Assembly: GCA_001412425.1 (NCBI GenBank)
Contig: LKUH01000316.1
Location: 1 to 23,591, forward strand
From: Candidatus Cloacimonas sp. SDB
GTDB taxonomy: Bacteria > Cloacimonadota > Cloacimonadia > Cloacimonadales > TCS61
Direction: 5' to 3'
DNA: 23,591 nt
The notes beneath the pieces are model-generated. The model was not told the DNA's origin, did no database searches, and saw only the letters and a program-made list of their open reading frames with translations. Shown in pieces: positions 8,639 through 15,601 of this stretch (positions are counted from its first letter, which is position 1; every line of letters starts with the position of its first letter). The translations under genes and the position numbers were made by a program.

Positions 8639-8667
8639 AATAAAATAATTGTTAAATTATATGTCAA
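8639..8667 (-). promoter_or_regulatory. possible waaA promoter
   Basis: A perfect TTGACA (8662-8667) lies just past the rnr stop codon. A TTTATT hexamer (8639-8644, four of six matches to TATAAT) follows after a 17-base spacer, about 23 bases before the preferred waaA ATG. The -10 is poor and the region is AT-rich, so this may be chance. If real, it gives waaA, amrS and the NusG-II gene transcription independent of rnr. Confidence 0.22.
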
Positions 8668-8670
8668 TTA

Positions 8671-10752
8671 TTATTGAATCAGCTGCAGGTAAATATCATC
8701 AGAAACTTTTGAGATATTTACTTTCAACTTATCTGCCAGTTTAAATATTTTTCCTTTTCTTTTTCCGATCAACTGCTTATACTCATCCAGAAATTCATAG
8801 TAATCGTCTTTAAGAGTGCTTAATTCAATTAATCCGGTTACAGGATATTTATCCAGTTCAACTATTATAGCTGTACTTCTAATGGAAACTATTATACCTT
8901 CATATTCTTCACCCAATTTCTTTTTCATAAAAGTAATTTTATCTTTAAACTCAACTTCTCTCTCAGCATCATCAGCAATTTTTTCCCGGTCTGAAGCAGC
9001 CTCCGCAAAATCAAATAATTCCTGATCACTGAATTGATTTCCGCGTGAACTTATCATATCCTTAACCTGATGATGCACAATTAAATCACTAAGTCTTCGG
9101 ATGGGCGATGTGAAATGAGTATATGTATCCAGAGCTAAACCGAAATGACCGAAATTCTCAACTGAATATCTTGCTCTTTTCAGACTTCTTAAAATCATTT
9201 TATCAAAAACTCTATGCATGTCTTTTGAATTCAGATCAGCTAAAATTTTCTGAAATACTATATTTAAATTATTATCTTTGGGGATTTTACAGTCATATTT
9301 CTGAAGTATTTTTTTAAGGTTTTCCACCCTTTCTTCATCCGGTAGTTCATGAATACGATAAATTGTAGTATGCTTAGAAAGTTTGCGGGCAATAAATTCA
9401 TTAGCGATCAGCATAAAATTTTCAATCAGTTTATGAGATTCTGTTTCCGAGCTCCGTTTCAAATCAGTTATATAACCATCTTCATCAAAAATAAACTCAG
9501 TTTCAGGCAGGTTAAAACTCAGATATCCAGCAGCTATTCTTTTTTGGGATAGGGCAGAGGAAAGCTTTTTCATTTCAAACAACATCCCTGCAATACTATC
9601 TTCAATATCATGATCTCCACCTTCAAACAATCTATCAACCTGTTCATAGTTGAGTCTGACATCGGATTTAATTATGCTTTCATGCACCTGTTGATCCCTG
9701 ATTTCATAATCAGCATTGAATTGGGTAACTACAGTTACAGTGAGTTTTTCTTCCCAGGGTCTTAAACTGCATAACTTGTTGGAAATCTTTTCCGGCAGCA
9801 TAGGTATTACTTTTTTGGGGAAATAATAACTATTACCTCTATTAACAGCTTCAGAAAATAATTCAGAATCTTTTTTTACATAATCTGCAACATCCGCTAT
9901 ATGAACATACAATATAAGTCCCATATCATTCTTTTCCAAGGAAATTGCATCATCATAGTCTTTAGCAGAAATTGGATCAATAGTTATTGTTCTTATTTCT
10001 CTATAATCTATACGTTTATCTAACACTTTATCATAATCTACTTCAAGTATATTTGAAGTTTCTGCCAGAACTTTTTCCGGAAATTCTAAAGGCAGCTCGT
10101 AATGTTTAATTACGCTCATTATTTCTACTTGAGGATTCCCGGAAGGTCCCAATACTTCAATTACATTTCCGGATGGAAGTGCATTATATTCCTTATTTCC
10201 CCAGTTTGTAATATTAAGTACGACTTTATCGTTGTCAGTGGCATTCCCTGTTTTATCGACTTTAAAATTTGTATGGATCCTGGTATTATCTGGAAGAAGA
10301 TATACTTTTTTACCATAAAATTGTAATGTACCAACAAATTTTGATCTTTTTCTTTCAATTATTCTGGTAATTATTCCAAATTTTCTTTGATCATCCTTAT
10401 TTTTCAATTTTGCCTCGACAATATCACCGTCGTAAGCATTTAAAGTGTCTTCGCTGGAAACAAATATGTCTCCTTCCGGAGTATTTACAAAAGCATAAGA
10501 TCTGTTTTTAGCCAAAGACCTGGCGTCAAAAGTACCCTTAACATATTCTTCATTACTCCTGGAAGCGGAATACTTTCCATTTTTATAGCTGATCCTACCT
10601 TCTTTTACCATTCTGAAAAGTGTATCTTTAAGATCGCTTCTTTTGTGTTTACCAATTTTCAAAATAGTACTTATATCATTTATTTTTAATCCTTTAGCTT
10701 TACTTTCTTCAAGTACTTTATTAACTCTAAAACTGATTTTTTGGTCATACAT
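8671..10752 (-). CDS. rnr: ribonuclease R
   Basis: Processive 3'-5' exoribonuclease of the RNase II/R family, which degrades structured RNA and takes part in RNA quality control. Order over 693 residues: an N-terminal winged-helix-like region (about 1-65), cold-shock OB domains (about 70-220), the RNB catalytic domain (about 240-570), and a C-terminal S1 domain (about 615-690, beginning GEEYEGIIVSIRSTAIIVEL). The catalytic acidic cluster is D259, D265, D267 and D268 in TIDPISAKDYDDA. The conserved HFTSPIRRLSDLIVHHQ is also present. The N-terminal helix-turn-helix region and S1 domain point to RNase R rather than RNase II. The ATG is one base after the stop of the upstream membrane-protein gene (TAAAATG), so coupling is likely. 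It lacks the long lysine-rich tail of the E. coli enzyme. Confidence 0.95.
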   Translation of the reverse strand: MYDQKISFRVNKVLEESKAKGLKINDISTILKIGKHKRSDLKDTLFRMVKEGRISYKNGKYSASRSNEEYVKGTFDARSLAKNRSYAFVNTPEGDIFVSSEDTLNAYDGDIVEAKLKNKDDQRKFGIITRIIERKRSKFVGTLQFYGKKVYLLPDNTRIHTNFKVDKTGNATDNDKVVLNITNWGNKEYNALPSGNVIEVLGPSGNPQVEIMSVIKHYELPLEFPEKVLAETSNILEVDYDKVLDKRIDYREIRTITIDPISAKDYDDAISLEKNDMGLILYVHIADVADYVKKDSELFSEAVNRGNSYYFPKKVIPMLPEKISNKLCSLRPWEEKLTVTVVTQFNADYEIRDQQVHESIIKSDVRLNYEQVDRLFEGGDHDIEDSIAGMLFEMKKLSSALSQKRIAAGYLSFNLPETEFIFDEDGYITDLKRSSETESHKLIENFMLIANEFIARKLSKHTTIYRIHELPDEERVENLKKILQKYDCKIPKDNNLNIVFQKILADLNSKDMHRVFDKMILRSLKRARYSVENFGHFGLALDTYTHFTSPIRRLSDLIVHHQVKDMISSRGNQFSDQELFDFAEAASDREKIADDAEREVEFKDKITFMKKKLGEEYEGIIVSIRSTAIIVELDKYPVTGLIELSTLKDDYYEFLDEYKQLIGKRKGKIFKLADKLKVNISKVSDDIYLQLIQ

Positions 10753-10753
10753 T

Positions 10754-11203
10754 TTAATATCTATTTCCTATTTTTTTTTCTAAAAGCTGCAGAAGTTCTG
10801 CTTTTTCACTTTTTGTTTTACTGAACCTAAGTGAAGTTCCTCGAAAAGGATCAAGCCTTCTTGGTTTTTTAAAAGTTCCCAGCATAATTCCTTTTTTATC
10901 TTGATAATAACAACCAAAATCTGAATATTTTTTTTCTATTTTAATGAACCAGTAATAAATTGTAATTTTATCATCATTCAATATATATCTTGTTGGAATA
11001 AAATAAGTTATGAGACTTACCAGAATGAATGTCACTCCAATATAATAGAATAGTGGCATTTCCCAGAATACTACAGCTATTCTCCACAACGAGATTGCCA
11101 GTATGATAATAAATATCATTAAAATCGCTGAATTCCGGGGGTAATCAATGAATGGGTGAGAGGTCCATTTAAGTTTTATTTTTTCCTGACTATTATTCGA
11201 CAT
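10754..11203 (-). CDS. unknown two-helix membrane protein, possible PH-like domain
   Basis: I do not recognise this 149-residue protein at family level. It has a short charged N-terminus and two hydrophobic segments (about residues 24-46 and 52-71). Then comes a soluble beta-rich part that begins TRYILNDDKITIYYWFIKI and ends in an amphipathic helix of lysines and leucines. The strand pattern and the placement after paired helices recall bacterial PH-like (bPH/YdbT-type) domains, but this is only a resemblance. The gene overlaps the end of yicC by 11 bases and ends one base before the rnr start, so it is expressed with two ribonuclease genes. It could tether or regulate an RNA-decay activity at the membrane, or simply be a passenger. 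Confidence 0.75.
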   Translation of the reverse strand: MSNNSQEKIKLKWTSHPFIDYPRNSAILMIFIIILAISLWRIAVVFWEMPLFYYIGVTFILVSLITYFIPTRYILNDDKITIYYWFIKIEKKYSDFGCYYQDKKGIMLGTFKKPRRLDPFRGTSLRFSKTKSEKAELLQLLEKKIGNRY

Positions 11204-12068
11204 TTTGGACTATTTCCCGACATTTTTCAATTTCTTCCTTAATAGAAAGGATATGATCGTAAGATTCCAGATAATTGAATTTTGAGCCTACGGTATTGAT
11301 CTCTCTATTCATTTCCTGTAAAATGAAATTCAACGATTTGCCTACTGCTATATCTTTAGATTTCAATAAAATACAGAATTTGTTAAAATGATCTTCCAAT
11401 CTAACTATCTCTTCATTTATGTCAGATTTTTCCACATATAAGGACACTTCCAACATAAGCCTTTTCATAGCATTATCATCTAATTCACTTTCCAACAGCA
11501 ATTCAATGTTTTTCTTGATCTTATTATATACCATTTCCTTATATTTTGGAACAATTTTTTTAATGCTATGTAATGATTTAATACATTTATCCATAGAATC
11601 CGATAAAAAAGATAACATCGATTCACCTTCTTTTAGAGCTATTTCCTGATGTTTAGCGATGACAATCTGCAGATTATTGAGTACAAATTCTTTAAGATCT
11701 TCGTTATCTGACTCTTTGATATTGATTATACTTTTTTCATTTAAAAGTTGTATTAAAGAAACCGGCTCCTGACTGGATATTAGCTCAGCTGCTTCTTGAT
11801 AAAGCTGCCAATAGGCTTTCAGCTTATCCTTGTCTAACTCCAACTGGGGAGGTAAATAATCCCTGAGCCTTACTTTAAGATCCACTTTTCCACGTTTAAT
11901 TTTATCAGATAATATTACCCTGATCTCATTTTCAAATTTATTCAGTTCTCTGGGAGTGGACAATTTCAAATCTAGATACCTGTTGTTAACAGAACGTATC
12001 TCCATTTCTATTTCATAGCGATCATTTGAAACAATGGTCTTCCCGTAACCTGTCATACTCTTTATCAC
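11193..12068 (-). CDS. yicC: YicC-family endoribonuclease
   Basis: A 291-residue YicC/YloC protein. The N-terminal half shows the family start MIKSMTGYGK, followed by EIRSVNNRYLDLKLSTPREL. The C-terminal DUF1732-type half ends in NTVGSKFNYLE and a helix ending CREIVQNVE, as in the family. Family members have been reported as endoribonucleases linked to small-RNA turnover. The start is GTG at 12068: it gives the family N-terminus exactly and has AAGGAG 8 bases upstream. The internal ATG at residue 5 would cut the conserved start. In many bacteria yicC precedes gmk and rpoZ; here it heads a cluster with an unknown membrane protein and RNase R. A plausible promoter lies about 70 bases upstream. 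Confidence 0.93.
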   Translation of the reverse strand: MIKSMTGYGKTIVSNDRYEIEMEIRSVNNRYLDLKLSTPRELNKFENEIRVILSDKIKRGKVDLKVRLRDYLPPQLELDKDKLKAYWQLYQEAAELISSQEPVSLIQLLNEKSIINIKESDNEDLKEFVLNNLQIVIAKHQEIALKEGESMLSFLSDSMDKCIKSLHSIKKIVPKYKEMVYNKIKKNIELLLESELDDNAMKRLMLEVSLYVEKSDINEEIVRLEDHFNKFCILLKSKDIAVGKSLNFILQEMNREINTVGSKFNYLESYDHILSIKEEIEKCREIVQNVE

Positions 12069-12076
12069 AATAAAAT

Positions 12077-12082
12077 CTCCTT
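12077..12082 (-). promoter_or_regulatory. ribosome-binding site for the GTG start of yicC
   Basis: AAGGAG on the minus strand lies 8 bases before GTG 12068. It is one of the strongest ribosome-binding sites in the window and fixes this start over the internal ATG. Confidence 0.75.
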
Positions 12083-12135
12083 ATTGAGCTAACGCCTTAT
12101 CAGCCAAAAGCTTAGCTTTAAATATCAAAGTTTAC

Positions 12136-12164
12136 ATAATATATATTATCATAGGTTGTTGCAA
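12136..12164 (-). promoter_or_regulatory. probable promoter of the yicC-rnr cluster
   Basis: On the minus strand, TTGCAA (12159-12164, four of six -35 matches) is followed after exactly 17 bases by TATTAT (12136-12141, five of six -10 matches). Transcription would start near 12129 and give a leader of about 60 bases before GTG 12068. The -10 sits in a 14-base perfect palindrome and the -35 in the loop and arm of a hairpin, so a regulator could act here. Confidence 0.4.
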
Positions 12165-12343
12165 CCTCATAATCTGAGGTATCTAATCTGCTACACTTCT
12201 CTCCTGTCAAATTATTTGTCTTTATTATCAGTACTGTCTTGTAATTATAAGTTATCAAAAATTGAATAAAGTAATTTCCTTTTGAAGATTTCTTTAAAAA
12301 GATTTTCGCCTGTAGATTTAGGGTAAGTTATGATTTTTTGAAT

Positions 12344-13642
12344 TTAAATGATCTTTCCTTTTAAGGTCCAACCTGTGGCAGAAGTTATTTTCACATTAAC
12401 AAATGTCCCGATCAATTTTTTATCACCTGGAAAAACTGTGATCTTAAAATCACGACTTTTACCGGAAAGTTCTTGATCAGACTTTTTACTGACTTTTTCA
12501 ACATAGATTTCTTTAACTTTTCCAATCTGCTCTTTATATTTACTTAAAGTTATTTGTTCTTGAAGTGTAATGAGCTTCTGTAATCGTTCCAATCTCACCG
12601 ATTCGGGTACCTGGTCAGAAAATTCAGCAGCTTTTGTGCCGGATCTGTTTGAATATTTAAATGTGAAGGCATAGTCAAAACGAATTTTTTCCATAAGTTT
12701 GTAGGTTTTGAGGAACTGTTCTTCACTTTCACCTGGAAAACCAGCAATAACATCAGTCGTAATAGCTATCTCCGGTATAGCTGCTCTAAGTTTTTTTACA
12801 ATATTGAAATAGTGTTCGGCAGTATATCCCCGATTCATTTTATTCAGAATTTTATCATCACCTGACTGCATAGCCAGATGCAGATGTTCGCAGATCTTCT
12901 CCGATTGTGCCATTACTTCAATCACCTCATCTGAAAGGTCTTTGGGATGAGAAGTTACGAATCTTATTCTTTTAATTGTATCAATTTTGTTTGCTTTTCT
13001 CAGCAATTCGGCAAAATTAACAGATTTAAATTGATAAGAATTAACATTTTGCCCCAGCAATGTAATATCCTTGAAACCCTTCTCCCCTATATTAGTGATT
13101 TCTGAAATTATATCATCTACAGGTCGGCTTCTCTCTCGACCACGAGTATAGGGAACAATGCAATAGGAGCAAAAATTGTTACAGCCCCGCATAATAGTGA
13201 TGAAAGCATTAAATTTACTGGAATGGATTGGATAGATATCTTGATAGATCTCTTCACTATTAAAATGTATTTCAGATATAAAATCAGGTTTTTCAAATAA
13301 ATTTGAAATTATTTCCGGCAGTTTTTTATATTGATCAACTCCTACAACAAAATCTACTGCCTGGTTGATATCTTTGATCTTGGCTCCCAATCTCTGAGCC
13401 ATACATCCGATAACCCCAATTTTGAGATTTTCATTGCTTTTCTTACGCGCCATTTCATTATTAATTCTGCCAATCACTCTTTCTTCCGCATGCTGCCTGA
13501 CAGAACAGGTATTAAAAATAATAATATCAGCTTCGTCAATCGTGGCCGCTAAGTCAAAATTCTTCTCAGTTAAGATGGAACTTATGAGTTCACTGTCAGC
13601 TACATTCATCTGACAACCGTATGTTTCTAAATAAATTTTCAT
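12344..13642 (-). CDS. miaB: tRNA-2-methylthio-N6-dimethylallyladenosine synthase MiaB
   Basis: Radical SAM methylthiotransferase that adds a methylthio group at C2 of i6A37 in tRNAs reading UNN codons. Domain order over 432 residues: N-terminal UPF0004 domain with cluster cysteines C10 (ETYGCQMN), C46 (NTCSVR) and C80 (GCMAQR); radical SAM domain with C154-x3-C158-x2-C161 (RGCNNFCSYCIVPYTRG); and a C-terminal TRAM domain (about 365-430). CQMN, NTCSVR and YGxGRERSRP-like RGRERSRP point to MiaB rather than MtaB or RimO. The ATG has AAGGA 12 bases upstream. It lies 27 bases after the permease gene, probably in one transcript. The i6A-forming enzyme MiaA is not in the window. Confidence 0.95.
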   Translation of the reverse strand: MKIYLETYGCQMNVADSELISSILTEKNFDLAATIDEADIIIFNTCSVRQHAEERVIGRINNEMARKKSNENLKIGVIGCMAQRLGAKIKDINQAVDFVVGVDQYKKLPEIISNLFEKPDFISEIHFNSEEIYQDIYPIHSSKFNAFITIMRGCNNFCSYCIVPYTRGRERSRPVDDIISEITNIGEKGFKDITLLGQNVNSYQFKSVNFAELLRKANKIDTIKRIRFVTSHPKDLSDEVIEVMAQSEKICEHLHLAMQSGDDKILNKMNRGYTAEHYFNIVKKLRAAIPEIAITTDVIAGFPGESEEQFLKTYKLMEKIRFDYAFTFKYSNRSGTKAAEFSDQVPESVRLERLQKLITLQEQITLSKYKEQIGKVKEIYVEKVSKKSDQELSGKSRDFKITVFPGDKKLIGTFVNVKITSATGWTLKGKII

Positions 13643-13669
13643 TAGGCAATTAATTCCTTAGTTCAGACC

Positions 13670-15532
13670 TTAAAGGTTTCTCATTCTGTCACCCAGTAAA
13701 ATAATATCTCTTAATTCTTCATTATTTTTAGCCTGCAGCCATTTTTTTTCAAAATTGGGATTCTGAACGATTTGAGCGATTGAAGCAAGTGCCCTCAGAT
13801 GGAAAGTGCGTTCATCTTTTGTTCCGGTAATCACAAACACTATCTGCACTTTGGAAGCTTGTTCAGAGAAATAGATTCCTTCTTTACAACGAGCCAGAAG
13901 AACATTAAATTTCTTTTCACCTTCAATAATTATATGAGGTATTGCCAGATTCTCGGTAAGTACGGTAGAGCTTTCCTCTTCTCTTTTAAGCATCTTTTCC
14001 AGAAAATAATCACAACTTTTATTTATGGAGCTACAGAGTTCTTCAGCTACCATTTTGAAAAAATCTGTTTTATCAATATTTTCCTTTATATCAAGAATGG
14101 GGCAATTTTCAATAATCTTGTCGAATCTATCCTTATGAATGTTATCTCTGACTCGGACAATTTCTTTAAGTTCATCTTCCAGAAGTGGTGTGCGTAATTC
14201 CACATCTTTAATTTTCTGAATTATATGAAGTAATGCTGAAGTCCGGTTTGACCTTATCCTCCCGTAGAACCAGTACCAGACTAATCCTGCTATCATAAAG
14301 CTTGAAGTCATAATCAAGGGGATTTTTCCCATTAAAATTATCAGTATAATATAAGCAAGAATTGCCAGAATCTGCAACCAGGGATAAAGTGGACTTTTAA
14401 ATTTCGGACGATAATTCTGAATGCCACTTTCCCTCATTATGATAACTGAAAAATTAACAAACATAAACAGGAGTATTTTCATTGTTGAAGCTGTTTTTAC
14501 CAGGGTTTCCAGAGGTAGAAAGATGACAAGGACAATAATTGCGCTAGTGGTTATTATGGCTATAAACGGAGTATCGTGATTTTTGCTGGTTAGAGAAAAA
14601 AAATCAGGAAGCAGATTATCACGGCTCATGGCAACAGGATTTCTGGAAGCAGCCATTATTCCAGCATTTGCAGTCGAAAAAAAAGCCAGAAAGGCTGCAA
14701 TAGATAAAAGGATCATACCGGGATTTCCTGCAATTACTCTGGCACCGTCACTGATGGGAGTTAATGTATAATTTTTAGGAGAAGGTAATAAAAGATTATC
14801 TCCTAAAACACCTACTGTCACAAATACAACTAAAATATAAGTGATTGTAATAATCGTAAAAGCCAGAATCATGGCTAAAGGTAAATTTCGGGAAGGATTC
14901 TTAACCTCCTCGGCAACACTAACGATCTTGGTTAAACCTCCATAGGAAACAAAAATCATTCCAGAAGTCATGAAAAGAGTTTTCAGGTCTCCCTGCATAA
15001 ATCTGTTGAAATTTTGATTATCCACTGCAGGAATTCCTTTGATTACATATAGCAATAGTATTGAGAGAAGTGCTAAAACCATCAAAGCCTGCAGACTTCC
15101 CGCTTGTTTTGTACTTTTTAAATTAATAAAGGTAAAAAAAATACAAAAAATAACAGCAATTATCTTGATCTCAAATATTGTGATAGCGGGATAAACGATT
15201 GAAACAAAAGCACCAATACCAACCAGTGCAAAAGCAGATTTAAAAGCAAGTGACAACCAGGCGGATATTCCTGCCAGAGTACCAAAACCAGCTCCCATGC
15301 TTCTGTTTATGAAGAAATAATCTCCACCCGTTTTAGGCATTGCTGTTACAAGTTCACTTTTACTGAACATGGAAGGAATCACCAGAATACCTGCAATGAA
15401 GTAAGCCAGAATTATAGCGGGTCCCGATTTGAAATATACCAGTCCCGGCAGAATAAATAATCCAGAACTGATCATTGCTCCGGCTGCTATACTGAAAGTT
15501 TCCAGTAAATTTAATTCTTTTTTCATAGGCAC
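13670..15532 (-). CDS. APC-family permease fused to a PTS EIIA-like domain
   Basis: Residues 1 to about 425 form an amino-acid/polyamine/organocation permease of about 12 membrane helices. The first-helix signature is AAGAMISSGLFILPG, and SELVTAMPKTGGDYFFINRS lies between helices 2 and 3. After a charged helical linker, residues about 465-615 resemble a PTS EIIA domain of the fructose/nitrogen (PtsN) type. It has LKREEESSTVLTENLAIPH, with H533 at the place of the phosphorylated histidine, and ends in a helix typical of the fold. So transport may be gated by PTS-style phosphorylation, but no EI or HPr gene is seen. The start is GTG 15532 with AGGA 7 bases upstream; ATG 15526 is an alternative. 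Substrate unknown. Both halves are in one uninterrupted frame. Confidence 0.88.
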   Translation of the reverse strand: MPMKKELNLLETFSIAAGAMISSGLFILPGLVYFKSGPAIILAYFIAGILVIPSMFSKSELVTAMPKTGGDYFFINRSMGAGFGTLAGISAWLSLAFKSAFALVGIGAFVSIVYPAITIFEIKIIAVIFCIFFTFINLKSTKQAGSLQALMVLALLSILLLYVIKGIPAVDNQNFNRFMQGDLKTLFMTSGMIFVSYGGLTKIVSVAEEVKNPSRNLPLAMILAFTIITITYILVVFVTVGVLGDNLLLPSPKNYTLTPISDGARVIAGNPGMILLSIAAFLAFFSTANAGIMAASRNPVAMSRDNLLPDFFSLTSKNHDTPFIAIITTSAIIVLVIFLPLETLVKTASTMKILLFMFVNFSVIIMRESGIQNYRPKFKSPLYPWLQILAILAYIILIILMGKIPLIMTSSFMIAGLVWYWFYGRIRSNRTSALLHIIQKIKDVELRTPLLEDELKEIVRVRDNIHKDRFDKIIENCPILDIKENIDKTDFFKMVAEELCSSINKSCDYFLEKMLKREEESSTVLTENLAIPHIIIEGEKKFNVLLARCKEGIYFSEQASKVQIVFVITGTKDERTFHLRALASIAQIVQNPNFEKKWLQAKNNEELRDIILLGDRMRNL

Positions 15533-15552
15533 GAGAGATTCCTGAACATATT

Positions 15553-15580
15553 GTTATAAAAAAAATATAACGTATCTAAA
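15553..15580 (-). promoter_or_regulatory. possible promoter of the permease gene
   Basis: Minus-strand TTTAGA (15575-15580) and TATAAC (15553-15558) are separated by 16 bases in the 69-base gap after metG. Matches to consensus are four and five of six. The gap is very AT-rich and no terminator follows metG, so independent transcription is only possible. Confidence 0.2.
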
Positions 15581-15601
15581 CTAAATTGGGAAAAATATTA
15601 T

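Larger units (their letters stand above)
12069..12343. other. miaB-yicC intergenic region, with palindromes
   Basis: This is the longest gene-free stretch in the window (275 bases). It holds the yicC ribosome-binding site and candidate promoter and a 14-base AT palindrome (12136-12149). It also holds a hairpin AGGTTG/CAACCT (12153-12158 with 12162-12167) and an overlapping alternative hairpin ACCTCA/TGAGGT (12164-12169 with 12175-12180). I see no tRNA, no open frame with a ribosome-binding site and no clear terminator after miaB in the remaining 12181-12343, which is AT-rich and looks featureless. Confidence 0.6.

Noticed and set aside
12069..12343. Small RNA gene or tRNA in the longest gap
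   Set aside because: No T-loop motif, no cloverleaf potential and no hairpin with a following T-run; only short palindromes and promoter-like boxes.
13799..14197. Plus-strand frame of 132 codons inside the permease-EIIA gene
   Set aside because: It lies antisense to a domain with clear homology, has no ribosome-binding site of note and its translation resembles no family.
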